The position numbers were made by a program, and so were the translations under genes. The notes below the pieces were generated by a model. That model was not told the DNA's origin. It searched no databases and saw only the letters and a program-made list of their open reading frames with translations. Shown in pieces: positions 53,905-63,036 of a stretch of 64,000 nucleotides of DNA (position 1 is its first letter; every line of letters starts with the position of its first letter). Source of the stretch: Clostridium sp. LS (GTDB lineage: Bacteria > Bacillota > Clostridia > Clostridiales > Clostridiaceae); the NCBI RefSeq assembly GCF_002760435.1, contig NZ_AUUU01000039.1, positions 1 through 64,000 on the forward strand, read 5' to 3'.

Positions 53905-54612
53905 ATGAAGAATTTTGTAGTTGAAGATGATTTTTGGAGCTTATTTCCAAATGCTAGGATAGGAGTTGTTATCTGTAATGGCATAGATAACTCTATAAAG
54001 GATGAAAAAAAATATAAAGAAACGCTTTTAGAGGCAGAAAAGGAAGCCTTAAAATACTTGCAGAATGCAGAATTTAGCAGTAACGAAGTAATAAAAGTAT
54101 GGAGAGAAACATTTCAAAAATTTAAAACAAAGAAGGGCGCAAGGTCATCTATTGAGGCATTACTAAAGCGAGTGCATAATGGAAACAATTTAGGGACTAT
54201 TAATTCCATAGTTGATATTTATAACAGTATTTCATTAAGATATGCTTTGCCCTGTGGTGGCGAGGATATAGATACATTCGCCGGTGATATAAGGTTGACT
54301 AAGGCAGTTGGAAATGAAAATTTTATTACATTAGGAACAGATAAAGGTGAACCACCCTATGAAGGTGAAATAGTATATAAAGATAATGAGGGAGCAATTT
54401 GCAGGTGCTGGAATTGGCGTGAATCAGTAAGAACGATGCTCACTGAAAATACAAAGAACGCTTTTTTGTGCATTGAATTAGTTGATGAAAAAAGATTAGA
54501 AGAGTTTGAGAATGCTTTAAAAGATTTAGCGAAAACGGTACAAGATAATTTAGGTGGAACATGTAAGATTTCAATTCTTGATATTAACAATAATGAAGTA
54601 ACAATAGAATAA
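53905..54612 (+). CDS. B3/B4 tRNA-binding-domain protein
   Basis: The 235-residue protein is a stand-alone version of the B3/4 domain of phenylalanyl-tRNA synthetase beta subunits: NARIGVVICNGIDN, SIEALLKRVHNGNNLGTINSIVDIYNSISLRYALPCGGEDID, GEIVYKDNEGAICRCWNWRESVRTML. Such free proteins may act in editing or in sensing free amino acids; the role is not settled. AGGAGG precedes the ATG. Its stop lies 15 bases before the radical SAM start, so the two form an operon. Confidence 0.88.
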   Translation: MKNFVVEDDFWSLFPNARIGVVICNGIDNSIKDEKKYKETLLEAEKEALKYLQNAEFSSNEVIKVWRETFQKFKTKKGARSSIEALLKRVHNGNNLGTINSIVDIYNSISLRYALPCGGEDIDTFAGDIRLTKAVGNENFITLGTDKGEPPYEGEIVYKDNEGAICRCWNWRESVRTMLTENTKNAFLCIELVDEKRLEEFENALKDLAKTVQDNLGGTCKISILDINNNEVTIE

Positions 54613-54627
54613 TTGGAGGATAAAGTG

Positions 54628-55284
54628 ATGGGTGGTTTCAGTTATAAAGATATTTACATTGAAGATGGAAGAAGGATACTGGAAGTGAACATACTTCCAG
54701 AAAAGCATTGTAACTTTGACTGCATATTTTGTCCTATTGGAAGGTCGCAAAATAAGGTGGATACCCAGAAGTCATTTGATGAAATGGATAGTTCATTAAA
54801 AGAGTTAGAAAGTATGATAGAAAATACTGAAGCGGAATTAATTTTTATTAACTCAAAAGGAGAAGCCTTTGTTAATGATAAAATTGGTGATATTATTGAC
54901 TTAATCAAAGACAAAGGCTTACCTGTAAGGCTGTTTTCTAATGGATATTTGCTAGGTAAAGATGAATATATAGAAATAGCCAATAGGTGTGATGAAGTTA
55001 TTGGAGAGATAAAAACAATAACTGAAGAAGATTTTCAAAAAATCCAAAGGCCAACTGATGGGTATACAATAGAAGAATACATTTCAAACATGGTTTCCTT
55101 TAATAAACAATACAAGGGGAAATTTATATTTGAAATTACTATCATTAAGGGCTATAACGATGATGAAAAATCCATTCAGAAGTTAAAAAATATTATTAAG
55201 GAAATAGCTCCTGACAAGATAATTATTGCAAGAATGGACGATGAAAGATTTGAAGATATTTCAAAGGAGTTACTAAATATTTAG
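54628..55284 (+). CDS. radical SAM protein
   Basis: The 218 residues hold the cluster motif Cys28-x3-Cys32-x2-Cys35 (KHCNFDCIFCPIG), which binds the 4Fe-4S cluster that splits S-adenosylmethionine. A short TIM-barrel-like part follows (FINSKGEAFVNDKIGDIIDLI, RLFSNGYLLG, FEITIIKGYNDDE). It lacks an extra C-terminal cluster domain. The ATG at 54628 is preferred because TTGGAGG at 54613 is its ribosome binding site. It is coupled to the B3/4 gene, an unusual partner. Product unknown. Confidence 0.85.
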   Translation: MGGFSYKDIYIEDGRRILEVNILPEKHCNFDCIFCPIGRSQNKVDTQKSFDEMDSSLKELESMIENTEAELIFINSKGEAFVNDKIGDIIDLIKDKGLPVRLFSNGYLLGKDEYIEIANRCDEVIGEIKTITEEDFQKIQRPTDGYTIEEYISNMVSFNKQYKGKFIFEITIIKGYNDDEKSIQKLKNIIKEIAPDKIIIARMDDERFEDISKELLNI

Positions 55285-55791
55285 TAATGCTGATATATAA
55301 TATTCTTATTACTACAATATATCTGCCGGTGAATGTATAATAGATATAAAGAGCTAATTAGTCTAAATTGTTTATTGCGTAATAGTATAAACTAACAAAA
55401 TTCTACCGCCCCACTATACCTAAGGGGGTACTTCTTTATGAAAAGTCAATATTAATGCGTATTAGTATCATCTTTCTATCGAAACACAGGCTGTATGTGG
55501 AAACATAAACTAAAGACATATAATTACCTTGAGGGATCTAACTTTTATTTTGCAATTATTATACCTAAAATCTTATTTCATTTAGTTAACTAATTGCATA
55601 AAAATGATATAGAAGATCGTATAGTATTATATTGTATGATATGATAAGTGGGATAATGATAACCTTTATGGTATAAATATTGAAATTGCTCATGACAATT
55701 AAATGGCAATAGGAACTTATCCCTATTGCCATCATAATCATCTGTTATGCCTATAATCACTAATAGAAATTGTACATTTGATACGATACGG
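55285..55791. other. gene-free interval with one strong hairpin
   Basis: ATGGCAATAGG and CCTATTGCCAT pair at 55703-55732 around ACTTATC. It could be a terminator or part of a small RNA. No gene with a ribosome binding site is visible. Confidence 0.4.
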
Positions 55792-55935
55792 TTCGCCTCC
55801 ACCATAAAATCCACGATTATTTGTATGCGGCTTGAATAGCTACTTACAGGTAGTCGTGGTTTTTTATTGTCACGGGTAGTGCGGCAATCAAACCCACAAA
55901 AATCTAAAAATCTACAATTTGGATTTTGTGGGTTA
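55792..55935 (+). repeat. hairpin element, left copy flanking the sucrose operon
   Basis: The element starts TTCGCCTCCACCATAAAATC. CCACGATTAT then pairs with GTAGTCGTGG around GTATGCGGCTTGAATAGC, followed by TTTTTTATTGT. A second stem of 14 bp (AACCCACAAAAATC/GGATTTTGTGGGTT) lies at 55891-55934. The same series recurs at 60476 in direct orientation. Base changes in the first stem are mostly compensated between copies, which argues for a conserved RNA or single-strand DNA hairpin. Confidence 0.8.
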
Positions 55936-56236
55936 TTTTAATTTATAGATAGAAGAAGTAGTGTAGGAAATAATAATAAAACTTATATTTCGCATGTATA
56001 TTATTACTAATTTTTCGGTTTTGTTTCGCTATAAAAGTATTTTTATAACTGTATATTGAGAAATACTTATGTAATGTATACTTTTTATTGCATGGGAAGC
56101 ATTGAGCATATATCGAGTGAATAAAAAATGCATTTGTGTTATAATAAAATGTAAAATTAATATGTGAATGAATATACATTTTATTATATTTAAATAAGAA
56201 AGTGATTTATTTTAATAATAAGTTTTAGAGGTTATT

Positions 56237-57223
56237 ATGAGTAAGATAACAATTAACAATATTGCAGAGATAGCAGGAGTTGCTAAAAGTACTGTTTCAA
56301 GATATTTGAATGGCGGAAAAGTTAGCGAGGAAACAAAAGCAAAATTAAAGAAAGTAATAGAGGAAAACAATTATCAACCCAATGCGTTTGCACAAAGTTT
56401 AAAAGCAAAAAGGACAAAATTTATTGGTGTTGTTGCACCGTGTTTAGATTCAATGGTAACATCTAGGGTATTAATGGCAATTGATGATAGATTAAGAGAA
56501 AAAGAATATAATTCATTAATATTAAATACTAGTCTAAAAAAAGAGCTGGAAATTGAAAAATTAGAAAATTTGGTTAGACTGAAAGTTGATGGAATTATAT
56601 TAGTAGCTACTGAAATAACAAAGAAGCATAAGGATATAATAAAGCGATTAAATATTCCAATTTTAATTGTGGGACAGCACTGTGAAAATGCAAATTCGAT
56701 AATTAATGATGACTATAATGCTGGGTCTAAAATTGGAGAATATATTGCGCTTCATAATCATAAAAAAATATTGTACATGGGAGTAACTGAATCGGATATA
56801 GCTGTTGGAGTACAACGAAAAAAAGGGGTTTTAGATAAATTAAAAGAAAATGGGGTAATTGAAATTAGAGAGGCAATTACAGAATTCAGTGCGGATAGTT
56901 CGGAAAAAATAGCAGTTGATATATTAAAAGAATATAATCCAACAGCTATAATTTGCGCAACTGATAAAATTGCACTAGGAGCGTGCAGAGCAATTGTTAA
57001 ATTGGGTAAAAAAGTTAAAGATGACATATCTGTAGTAGGTTTTGGCGGATACGATATGTGCAATATAGGAAGTATGGAGCTTACTACTATTAGATTTAAT
57101 AATGATGAAGTTGGAAAAATATCGGCTGATACCATTATTAAAATGACAGAAGGGGAACCAGTTCCTATAATGCAAGTCATAGGATTTCGTTTTTTAGAAG
57201 GAAATAGTGTGAAAAGTATATAG
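56237..57223 (+). CDS. scrR: LacI-family regulator, probably of sucrose use
   Basis: The 328 residues begin with the LacI HTH (TINNIAEIAGVAKSTVSRYLNGGKVSEETKAKL) and the hinge YQPNAFAQSLKAKRT. The periplasmic-binding-like effector core follows (FIGVVAPCLDS, VDGIILVATE, GCRAI-type dimer region, VVGFGGYDMC). It probably represses the PTS and hydrolase genes through the GGAACCGGTTC operator at 57361. The ribosome binding site is a weak AGAGG. A terminator follows before the PTS promoter. Confidence 0.9.
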   Translation: MSKITINNIAEIAGVAKSTVSRYLNGGKVSEETKAKLKKVIEENNYQPNAFAQSLKAKRTKFIGVVAPCLDSMVTSRVLMAIDDRLREKEYNSLILNTSLKKELEIEKLENLVRLKVDGIILVATEITKKHKDIIKRLNIPILIVGQHCENANSIINDDYNAGSKIGEYIALHNHKKILYMGVTESDIAVGVQRKKGVLDKLKENGVIEIREAITEFSADSSEKIAVDILKEYNPTAIICATDKIALGACRAIVKLGKKVKDDISVVGFGGYDMCNIGSMELTTIRFNNDEVGKISADTIIKMTEGEPVPIMQVIGFRFLEGNSVKSI

Positions 57224-57237
57224 AATAAACAAAGATT

Positions 57238-57283
57238 AAGTACTGTAATATAGTGGGCGCACATGACATTACAGTACTTATTT
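57238..57283 (+). terminator. terminator of the LacI-type gene
   Basis: AAGTACTGTAAT and ATTACAGTACTT form a perfect 12-bp stem followed by ATTTTTATTTTT. The 18-base loop is long but the stem is strong. Confidence 0.75.
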
Positions 57284-57295
57284 TTATTTTTGAAA

Positions 57296-57371
57296 ATGAA
57301 AATGTTTTCTAAAAGACTTGTGTTATGAAAAATGATGTGCTATGATAATGTTATCAAGTGGGAACCGGTTC
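57296..57371 (+). promoter_or_regulatory. promoter, cre box and LacI-type operator of the sucrose genes
   Basis: ATGAAAATGTTTTCT (57296-57310) matches the CcpA cre consensus with one mismatch. TTGTGT (57319-57324) and TATGAT (57341-57346) are separated by 16 bases. The -10 is overlapped by the palindrome TGATAATGTTATCA. GGAACCGGTTC (57361-57371) is a LacI/ScrR-type operator. Catabolite repression plus substrate induction of the PTS and hydrolase genes is expected. Confidence 0.8.
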
Positions 57372-57397
57372 TACTGAAAAGGATAGGAGGAGTAATA

Positions 57398-58813
57398 ATG
57401 AAAAATATTGAAAAGTATAAAAGCATTTCAGAGGAATTACTGGGTAATATTGGAGGGAGAGACAATATACAAGGTGTAGCTCATTGTGCTACCAGACTTA
57501 GAATTGTATTAGAGGATAATGATAAAGCAAATATTAAAGAGATTGAAAGGATTGATTTAGTAAAAGGTGTTTTTATAGCAGGGGATCAATTACAGATAAT
57601 TTTTGGTGCAGGAACAGTAAATGATGTTTATGATGTATTTGCAGAAACTAGTGGAACAAAAAAGATGTCTTTAGGTGATGCAAAAGCTACTAGTGCAAAA
57701 AAACAAAACATGTTTCAAAGGTCAATAAAATCTTTATCAGATGTTTTTGTAGATATTATTCCTGGATTATTAGCTGCAGCATTATTAATGGGGATAACAT
57801 CATTGTTAAGTCAAAAGGGCATATTTGGAGGACAATCAGTAATTGAAGTGTATCCAACATTAGCAGGATTTAATAGATTTATTCAAATTTCATCTACAGG
57901 TATATTTACTATATTACCATTATTGGTTGCATATTCATCAACTAAGAGATATGGTGGCTCTCCAGTATTAGGGCTAGTTATAGGTGCAATAATGATACAT
58001 CCAGATCTTGCAAATGCATATGCTGCTGCAAATGGATCAGCTAAACCAGAAGTAATTAATTTATTTGGTCTTAATGTACAATTAGTTGGATTTCAAGGTG
58101 GTATTATAATTGCCTTAATGATAGGCTTTGTTACAGCACAATTAGACAAGTTCTTTAATAAAAAAATTCCTGATATGATTAAATTATTCTGTGCTCCAAT
58201 ATTAACAGTAATAATATCAACATTCTTGTTATTTACAATAATAGGGCCACTTGGTCGTGGATTAGCTTATTTAGTTACATCATCATTACTATGGTCAGCC
58301 AATAATTTAGGTATATTTGGATATATGTTATTTGCAGGAATTCAACAAATCATAGTAATAACAGGATTGCACCATGTTATAGGAGCAGTTGAGGCACAGT
58401 TAATAGCAGATACTGGAAGAAACTTCATTATGCCGTTAATGTCAGTAGCATTAATAGGTCAAGGTGGAGCAGTATTAGGATTCTTAGCTTTAAATTGGAA
58501 AGATAATAAAGCAAAGCAAATTTGTATTTCGGCTTTTGGATCTATACTTTTTGGAATATCAGAACCAGCAATTTTCGGTGTGACTTTAAAAAATAAATTT
58601 CCTTTAATAGCAGGTTGTTTAGGAGGGGCTTTAGGAGGTGCAGTTGTGTATCTTACTAAAATTGCAGCAGTAGGCTTTGGAGCAACAGCTATACCTGGAC
58701 TTACTATAGTTGCAGCTGAAAATAATGGACATGTAAATTATATAATAGCACATATAGTTGCATTAGTTTCAGGTTGTATATTTACTATTGTATACGGAAA
58801 ATTAAAAAAGTAA
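57398..58813 (+). CDS. PTS sucrose-type transporter subunit IIBC
   Basis: The 471-residue membrane protein takes up and phosphorylates a sugar, most likely sucrose to sucrose-6-phosphate. The IIB domain comes first, with phospho-Cys30 in GVAHCATRLRIVL. The IIC domain follows (about 105-470) with GFQGGIIIALMIGF, GLHHVIGAVEAQL, a GISEPAIFGV loop and GGALGGAVVYLTKI. No IIA domain is fused, so a separate Crr-like IIA must serve it. AGGAGG precedes ATG 57398; a long upstream frame is not needed. It stands 34 bases before the hydrolase gene. Confidence 0.93.
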   Translation: MKNIEKYKSISEELLGNIGGRDNIQGVAHCATRLRIVLEDNDKANIKEIERIDLVKGVFIAGDQLQIIFGAGTVNDVYDVFAETSGTKKMSLGDAKATSAKKQNMFQRSIKSLSDVFVDIIPGLLAAALLMGITSLLSQKGIFGGQSVIEVYPTLAGFNRFIQISSTGIFTILPLLVAYSSTKRYGGSPVLGLVIGAIMIHPDLANAYAAANGSAKPEVINLFGLNVQLVGFQGGIIIALMIGFVTAQLDKFFNKKIPDMIKLFCAPILTVIISTFLLFTIIGPLGRGLAYLVTSSLLWSANNLGIFGYMLFAGIQQIIVITGLHHVIGAVEAQLIADTGRNFIMPLMSVALIGQGGAVLGFLALNWKDNKAKQICISAFGSILFGISEPAIFGVTLKNKFPLIAGCLGGALGGAVVYLTKIAAVGFGATAIPGLTIVAAENNGHVNYIIAHIVALVSGCIFTIVYGKLKK

Positions 58814-58847
58814 TTAATTAAAATTGGTAAAGGAAAAAGGTATAAAC

Positions 58848-60326
58848 ATGTATAAAGATCCTAAATATAAAACAATATTTGAAGCAACAGAAAAAGAATT
58901 AGAAATTTTAAAAAGTAAATCTGTTAATGATCCTTGGAAACCTATATATCATATACATCCAGAATGTGGTTTGTTAAATGATCCTAATGGACTAGCGTAT
59001 TATAATGGAAAATATCATGTGTTTCATCAATGGTATCCATTTGGTGTTATACATGGAATGAAACATTGGGCACATTTAGAATCAACTGATTTGGCAAATT
59101 GGACAAGGCAATCAGTGGCGCTTGTCCCTATAGAATCATATGAATCTCATGGAGCATATTCAGGTAATTCTATTAAAGTAGGAGAAGATTTATACCTATA
59201 TTATACTGGTAACATAAAATATGATGAAGAAAGAAGAAGCGCAACCCAATGTTTAGCTATTATGAATAAGCATGGAGAAATTAAGAAATATGAAAAAAAT
59301 CCTGTGATTTCTCATATACCAGATGGATATACAGGACATGTGCGGGATCCAAAGGTATTTAAAAAGAATGGTATCTATTATATGATACTTGGAGCACAAC
59401 GAGTAAATAGAACAGGAACATTTATTATGTATAAATCAAATGATGGTTTCGATTGGAATTTACTTGGAGAATTAAAAATGTTAAATTTCGATGATGAAGA
59501 GACTTATATGTGGGAATGCCCTGATTATGTAAATATTGATGGAAAAGATGTAATGATATTTTCTCCGCAAGGATTAAAGCCAGAAGGAGATAGATATAAC
59601 AATATTTTTAATGTTGTGTATACAATTGGAACGTTAGATATAGGAAATTTAACATTTAGCGTGGAAAGTTGCCAAGAGTTAGATAGAGGATTTGATTTTT
59701 ATGCAACTCAAAGTTTTAGTGATAAAAATGAGGGGAAAATTATGTTTGCATGGGCTGGTCAAGGAGAATTTAAATACCCTACCGACAAAAATATGTGGGC
59801 ACATTGTTTAACATTCCCTAGAAGATTAAATTTAAAAAATGGAATTTTAATTCAAAATCCAAGCAGTGCACTTGAGTTATTAAAAGAAAAAACAACTCTT
59901 GATAAAGGTGCTTTTGAAGGCAAAAAAGTGATTAAAAGTGGAAATAATACCTACCATCTTAAAGCGATATTAAATATTGAAAAAGCAAATAAATTTGGAT
60001 TTAATTTATTTTCATCAAATGAAGAAAAATTAATTATTGAATTTGATAAAGAAAATCAAAAGGTTAAATTAGATAGGAGTCAACTAAATAATAAATTTGC
60101 TGAAGACTATGGAATGATAAGACAAGCTGAGTGCAATTTTAAAGATACAATAGAATTGGAAATTTTGGTGGATAATAGTATTGTTGAAATATTTATAAAT
60201 GGGGGGGAAGTAGTTATGACAACAAGAGCTTTTCCATTAGATAATTCCACTAATATAGAATTGTTTGGTGATTATGAAATTAAATATGAGTGCAGTAAAA
60301 GTACACTAAAGGCTTCTATAAAATAA
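58848..60326 (+). CDS. sucrose-6-phosphate hydrolase (GH32)
   Basis: The 492-residue cytoplasmic enzyme cleaves sucrose-6-phosphate to glucose-6-phosphate and fructose. The GH32 landmarks are HIHPECGLLNDPNG (nucleophile Asp), SGNSIK, GHVRDPKVF (transition-state Asp) and MWECPD (acid/base Glu). A C-terminal beta-sandwich follows with VEIFINGGEVVMTTRAFP. The ATG at 58848 follows AAAGG motifs. It ends the regulator-transporter-hydrolase set; no fructokinase gene is present. Confidence 0.94.
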   Translation: MYKDPKYKTIFEATEKELEILKSKSVNDPWKPIYHIHPECGLLNDPNGLAYYNGKYHVFHQWYPFGVIHGMKHWAHLESTDLANWTRQSVALVPIESYESHGAYSGNSIKVGEDLYLYYTGNIKYDEERRSATQCLAIMNKHGEIKKYEKNPVISHIPDGYTGHVRDPKVFKKNGIYYMILGAQRVNRTGTFIMYKSNDGFDWNLLGELKMLNFDDEETYMWECPDYVNIDGKDVMIFSPQGLKPEGDRYNNIFNVVYTIGTLDIGNLTFSVESCQELDRGFDFYATQSFSDKNEGKIMFAWAGQGEFKYPTDKNMWAHCLTFPRRLNLKNGILIQNPSSALELLKEKTTLDKGAFEGKKVIKSGNNTYHLKAILNIEKANKFGFNLFSSNEEKLIIEFDKENQKVKLDRSQLNNKFAEDYGMIRQAECNFKDTIELEILVDNSIVEIFINGGEVVMTTRAFPLDNSTNIELFGDYEIKYECSKSTLKASIK

Positions 60327-60475
60327 AAGATAAAATAGGATATTACTAAATAAAATTTTAGATGCAAAGTAATTAAGTAAATATATTAAAATTAACAGAT
60401 AATTTATAGAAATCTTATAATTAGTTTAAAAGTAGTATAGTTAAAAATTTGTTTGGTGGATTTCAGAAGTCACGC

Positions 60476-60622
60476 TTCGCCTCCACCATAAAATCCACGA
60501 CCATTTGTATGCGGCTTAAATAGCTGATTACAGGTGGTCGTGTTTATTTGTTTTTACGGGGTAGCACTACAATAAAAAATACTAAAATTTAAAGCTTAGA
60601 TTTTTATGGGTATGTTATTTTA
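60476..60622 (+). repeat. hairpin element, right copy flanking the sucrose operon
   Basis: It starts TTCGCCTCCACCATAAAATC as in the left copy. CACGACCAT then pairs with GTGGTCGTG around a loop containing GTATGCGGCTTAAATAGC. The downstream second stem is degenerate (AGATTTTTATGGGTA only). It lies about 4.7 kb from and in the same orientation as the copy at 55792. Confidence 0.8.
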
Positions 60623-60937
60623 TAGAAACAATTTGTTGATTTGCTCTAAAAAATTTTCCATATCCTTTAATTCTTTCCCAATATCAATTTTGACTTGTTT
60701 TTTAAAGTGTTCTTATTAACTTTCGAAAATGGAGAGGTAAGATTGTTTGATATGAGCCCATATTTAGAAAAAGTTATATTTAGATTTAACGTATCAAAAC
60801 ATAATTTAAAGATAGGTTAGGTAAGCTCGAAATAAAGAAGAAAATAGAATAAACATTGAATTTGCTATGTTTAATATTTTTTCTACTTGGGATATAATAT
60901 TAGGGTATAAGAGGTTTTGTTAGATGGAGGATGAAAA
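60623..60937. other. interval with a short coding-like remnant
   Basis: On the minus strand about 60717-60622 reads EHFKKQVKIDIGKELKDMENFLEQINKLFL and a stop, with no start, as from the tail of a lost gene. The plus strand has a 22-codon frame MSPYLEKVIF... at 60750. Neither is recognised. The right end must carry the barnase promoter. Confidence 0.3.
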
Positions 60938-61459
60938 ATGAAAAAATTATTTATACGGAAAATTTCTGCTGTTTTTATACTTTTACTTATGTTCATAAGT
61001 TTATTTGGATGTACAGCAACAAATAAAGCTGCTGTAAATAAGCAGCAGGATAACCCTGTGGAAACTACAAAATCAGAAGATAAAAAAATGGATTCTGGCC
61101 AAAATGGAGATTCAAAAAATAAAATAATAATTAATGATTTTCAAGGCGTTGCAGATTATATACATAAAAATGGAACTTTGCCTGAAAATTTTATAACAAA
61201 AGCACAAGCTGATAAACTTGGATGGAAGCCGGGAGACGATCTTAGCAAAGTAGCACCAGGTAAAAGCATAGGAGGAGATATTTTTAAGAATGCTGAAAAA
61301 TCTCTCCCAGATGCTGCTAACAGAATTTGGTATGAGTGCGATATTAACTATAATGGAGGACATCGCGGAGATGATAGGATTCTTTATTCAAATGATGGAT
61401 TAATTTACTCTACCTCAGATCATTACAAAACATTTAAAGTTTTGTATAAAGGAAAATAG
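60938..61459 (+). CDS. lipoprotein barnase-type ribonuclease
   Basis: The 173-residue protein has a lipoprotein signal ending L-F-G-C (about 1-25), a charged linker (26-60) and a barnase domain: GVADYIHKNGTLPENFITK, LGWKPGDDL, APGKSIGGDIF. All four catalytic residues keep barnase spacing: Glu133, Arg143, Arg147, His162 (barnase 73, 83, 87, 102). It is a guanyl-preferring RNase expected on the outside of the membrane, thus aimed at other cells or at nutrients. GATGGAGGATG is the ribosome binding site region. Barstar follows directly. Confidence 0.93.
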   Translation: MKKLFIRKISAVFILLLMFISLFGCTATNKAAVNKQQDNPVETTKSEDKKMDSGQNGDSKNKIIINDFQGVADYIHKNGTLPENFITKAQADKLGWKPGDDLSKVAPGKSIGGDIFKNAEKSLPDAANRIWYECDINYNGGHRGDDRILYSNDGLIYSTSDHYKTFKVLYKGK

Positions 61460-61486
61460 TTTTTTATTTAAAAGGATGTGAATAGT

Positions 61487-61765
61487 TTGAATAAAGTAGT
61501 AATACAAGGCAGTAAGCTTACTGATAAAAATATTTTACACCAAATTTTAAAACAGGAATTAAAACTTCCTGCTCATTACGGTGAAAACTTAGATGCACTT
61601 TGGGATTGTCTAACTGCTGATATTCAATTGCCAGTTATAATTGAATGGGTTGATTTTCAAAAAAGTAAGGACTTATTAGGTGATTATGCTGAAAATACCT
61701 TGGAAATTTTTAATGAAGCTGAAAAATTTACTGGAGGAAAACTTAATATAATAATTAATAATTAA
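61487..61765 (+). CDS. barstar-type ribonuclease inhibitor
   Basis: The 92-residue cytoplasmic protein keeps the barstar core LKLPAHYGENLDALWDCLT, the region that enters the barnase active site, and the acidic helix. It protects the cell from the RNase before export. TTG 61487 lies about eleven bases after AAAGGA; a GTG at 61478 overlaps it. It starts 27 bases after the barnase stop, so the two are co-expressed. Confidence 0.93.
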   Translation: MNKVVIQGSKLTDKNILHQILKQELKLPAHYGENLDALWDCLTADIQLPVIIEWVDFQKSKDLLGDYAENTLEIFNEAEKFTGGKLNIIINN

Positions 61766-61972
61766 TAATTAATAAAGAAACATTAATGTTTAATTTTAAA
61801 GGGTATGTGGTTCTTATAAAATAAAATTTCAAAATATTATTTATTAAAATTGCTCCTTTTATTTTATTGTGATAAAATTATCGCGTACCTTTATAACAAT
61901 TTATTAAAAATATTTTTGCAAGTACGATTATTTTAATATATACTATCTTAAAATATACCAAGGAGTGTAAGC

Positions 61973-62581
61973 ATGGAAGAAAACTTAAGCTTAGAAAATT
62001 TAAGTGCAGAAGAAATATGGCAAAATTTATATAACAAAGAATTAAATTGTAAGAAGAACATTTTAGAATATATAGATATTGCAAGGATACTAAAAAAGGG
62101 TGAAGCTGACCCAGAAAAGATTCAAGATACTTATAATTTTATCTATGATAATATTGAGAAGATGTCAGATAAAGTTAAACCGAACACTATTATGTATCTT
62201 CAGAATGAATTAAAAAATCAGTTTGGCAAATATGTAGTTGAAAAGGAGCCTAAAGAAGAGAGTGCCTTTATAAAATTCTTTAGGGAGGCATACCCTGCAA
62301 AAGATAGAAGAAAAGATTTTACTTGGGTTATAATGAATATTAATAATATAGTAGAAGAACAAATTTGGACTACATTAATTCACATTAACAGAGAATATAT
62401 ATGTAAAAGAATTAGATTAGAAGCTGAAGAAAAAGAAGCTATAATTAAAATGATAGAAAAGGTAATTGAAAAAAATAATAAAAAATATATTAACCAAATA
62501 AAAAGTTTGGATAAATTATTAAATAATTTAAATATTAAAATAGTAAATGACAAGGATAAATTCAAGGTTAAAATATTATAA
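61973..62581 (+). CDS. hypothetical helical protein
   Basis: The 202-residue protein is almost all helix and rich in Lys and Glu. Segments such as SLENLSAEEIWQNLYNKEL and KEAIIKMIEKVIEKNNKKY suggest coiled-coil. No signal peptide or known domain is seen. CAAGGAGTG precedes the ATG and a terminator follows. It comes after the barnase-barstar pair but has its own upstream spacer. Confidence 0.65.
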   Translation: MEENLSLENLSAEEIWQNLYNKELNCKKNILEYIDIARILKKGEADPEKIQDTYNFIYDNIEKMSDKVKPNTIMYLQNELKNQFGKYVVEKEPKEESAFIKFFREAYPAKDRRKDFTWVIMNINNIVEEQIWTTLIHINREYICKRIRLEAEEKEAIIKMIEKVIEKNNKKYINQIKSLDKLLNNLNIKIVNDKDKFKVKIL

Positions 62582-62590
62582 TTATGTAAA

Positions 62591-62636
62591 AAGAATTTTA
62601 ATAATGCAAAAGAACATTGTTAAGATTCTTTTTTAT
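62591..62636 (+). terminator. intrinsic terminator
   Basis: AAGAATTTTAATAATG and CATTGTTAAGATTCTT form a long stem with few mismatches, followed by TTTTATTCTTT. Confidence 0.75.
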
Positions 62637-62652
62637 TCTTTAGGAACTGTCC

Positions 62653-63036
62653 ATGAATCGTAAAGAAGCAGAAGATAGTATAATGAGGTTAGATAATGTC
62701 GAGATAGCAAATGAAATACTAAAAGATAATGATAATGAAGAACGTGAGATACCTTTAGCGGAAGGAGTAATTACCATGAAGTATAGTGATGCAAGAAAAG
62801 TTTATAAAAATAAGTGGATACTATTTGAAGCTATTTATGCGTATTCAGAAGCAGGAAAAAGAATTGTAACTGATTTGGCAGTAATTAAAAGTTATGATAA
62901 AGGAAGCGAAGCATTAAAGGATTATGCAATTTATCATAAAGAAAACAAGCAAAAAGAATATTATGTGTATAATACAACACATGAAACTTTAGAGATAGAG
63001 GAAAGAGCTTGGATAGGAGTAAGAATAAATGGTTGA
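62653..63036 (+). CDS. hypothetical protein coupled to a retropepsin-like gene
   Basis: The 127-residue soluble protein has an alpha/beta pattern (ARKVYKNKWILFEAIYAYSEAGKRIVTDLAVIKSYDKGSEALKDYAIYHKE). AGGAACTG is a modest ribosome binding site. Its end overlaps the start of the retropepsin-like frame by eight bases, so the two act together. Two-gene units of a small protein and a retropepsin-like protein are common in Firmicutes but of unknown role. Confidence 0.7.
   Translation: MNRKEAEDSIMRLDNVEIANEILKDNDNEEREIPLAEGVITMKYSDARKVYKNKWILFEAIYAYSEAGKRIVTDLAVIKSYDKGSEALKDYAIYHKENKQKEYYVYNTTHETLEIEERAWIGVRING

Noticed and set aside
55792-55860. tRNA gene, because of GGTTCGCCTCCACCA
   Set aside because: No acceptor-stem partner, anticodon arm or D arm is found upstream; only the 3'-end-like string is present.
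55590-56179. Short minus-strand frames in the gap before the LacI gene
   Set aside because: They are AT-rich, rich in Tyr, Phe and His, overlap the hairpin repeat and lack ribosome binding sites.
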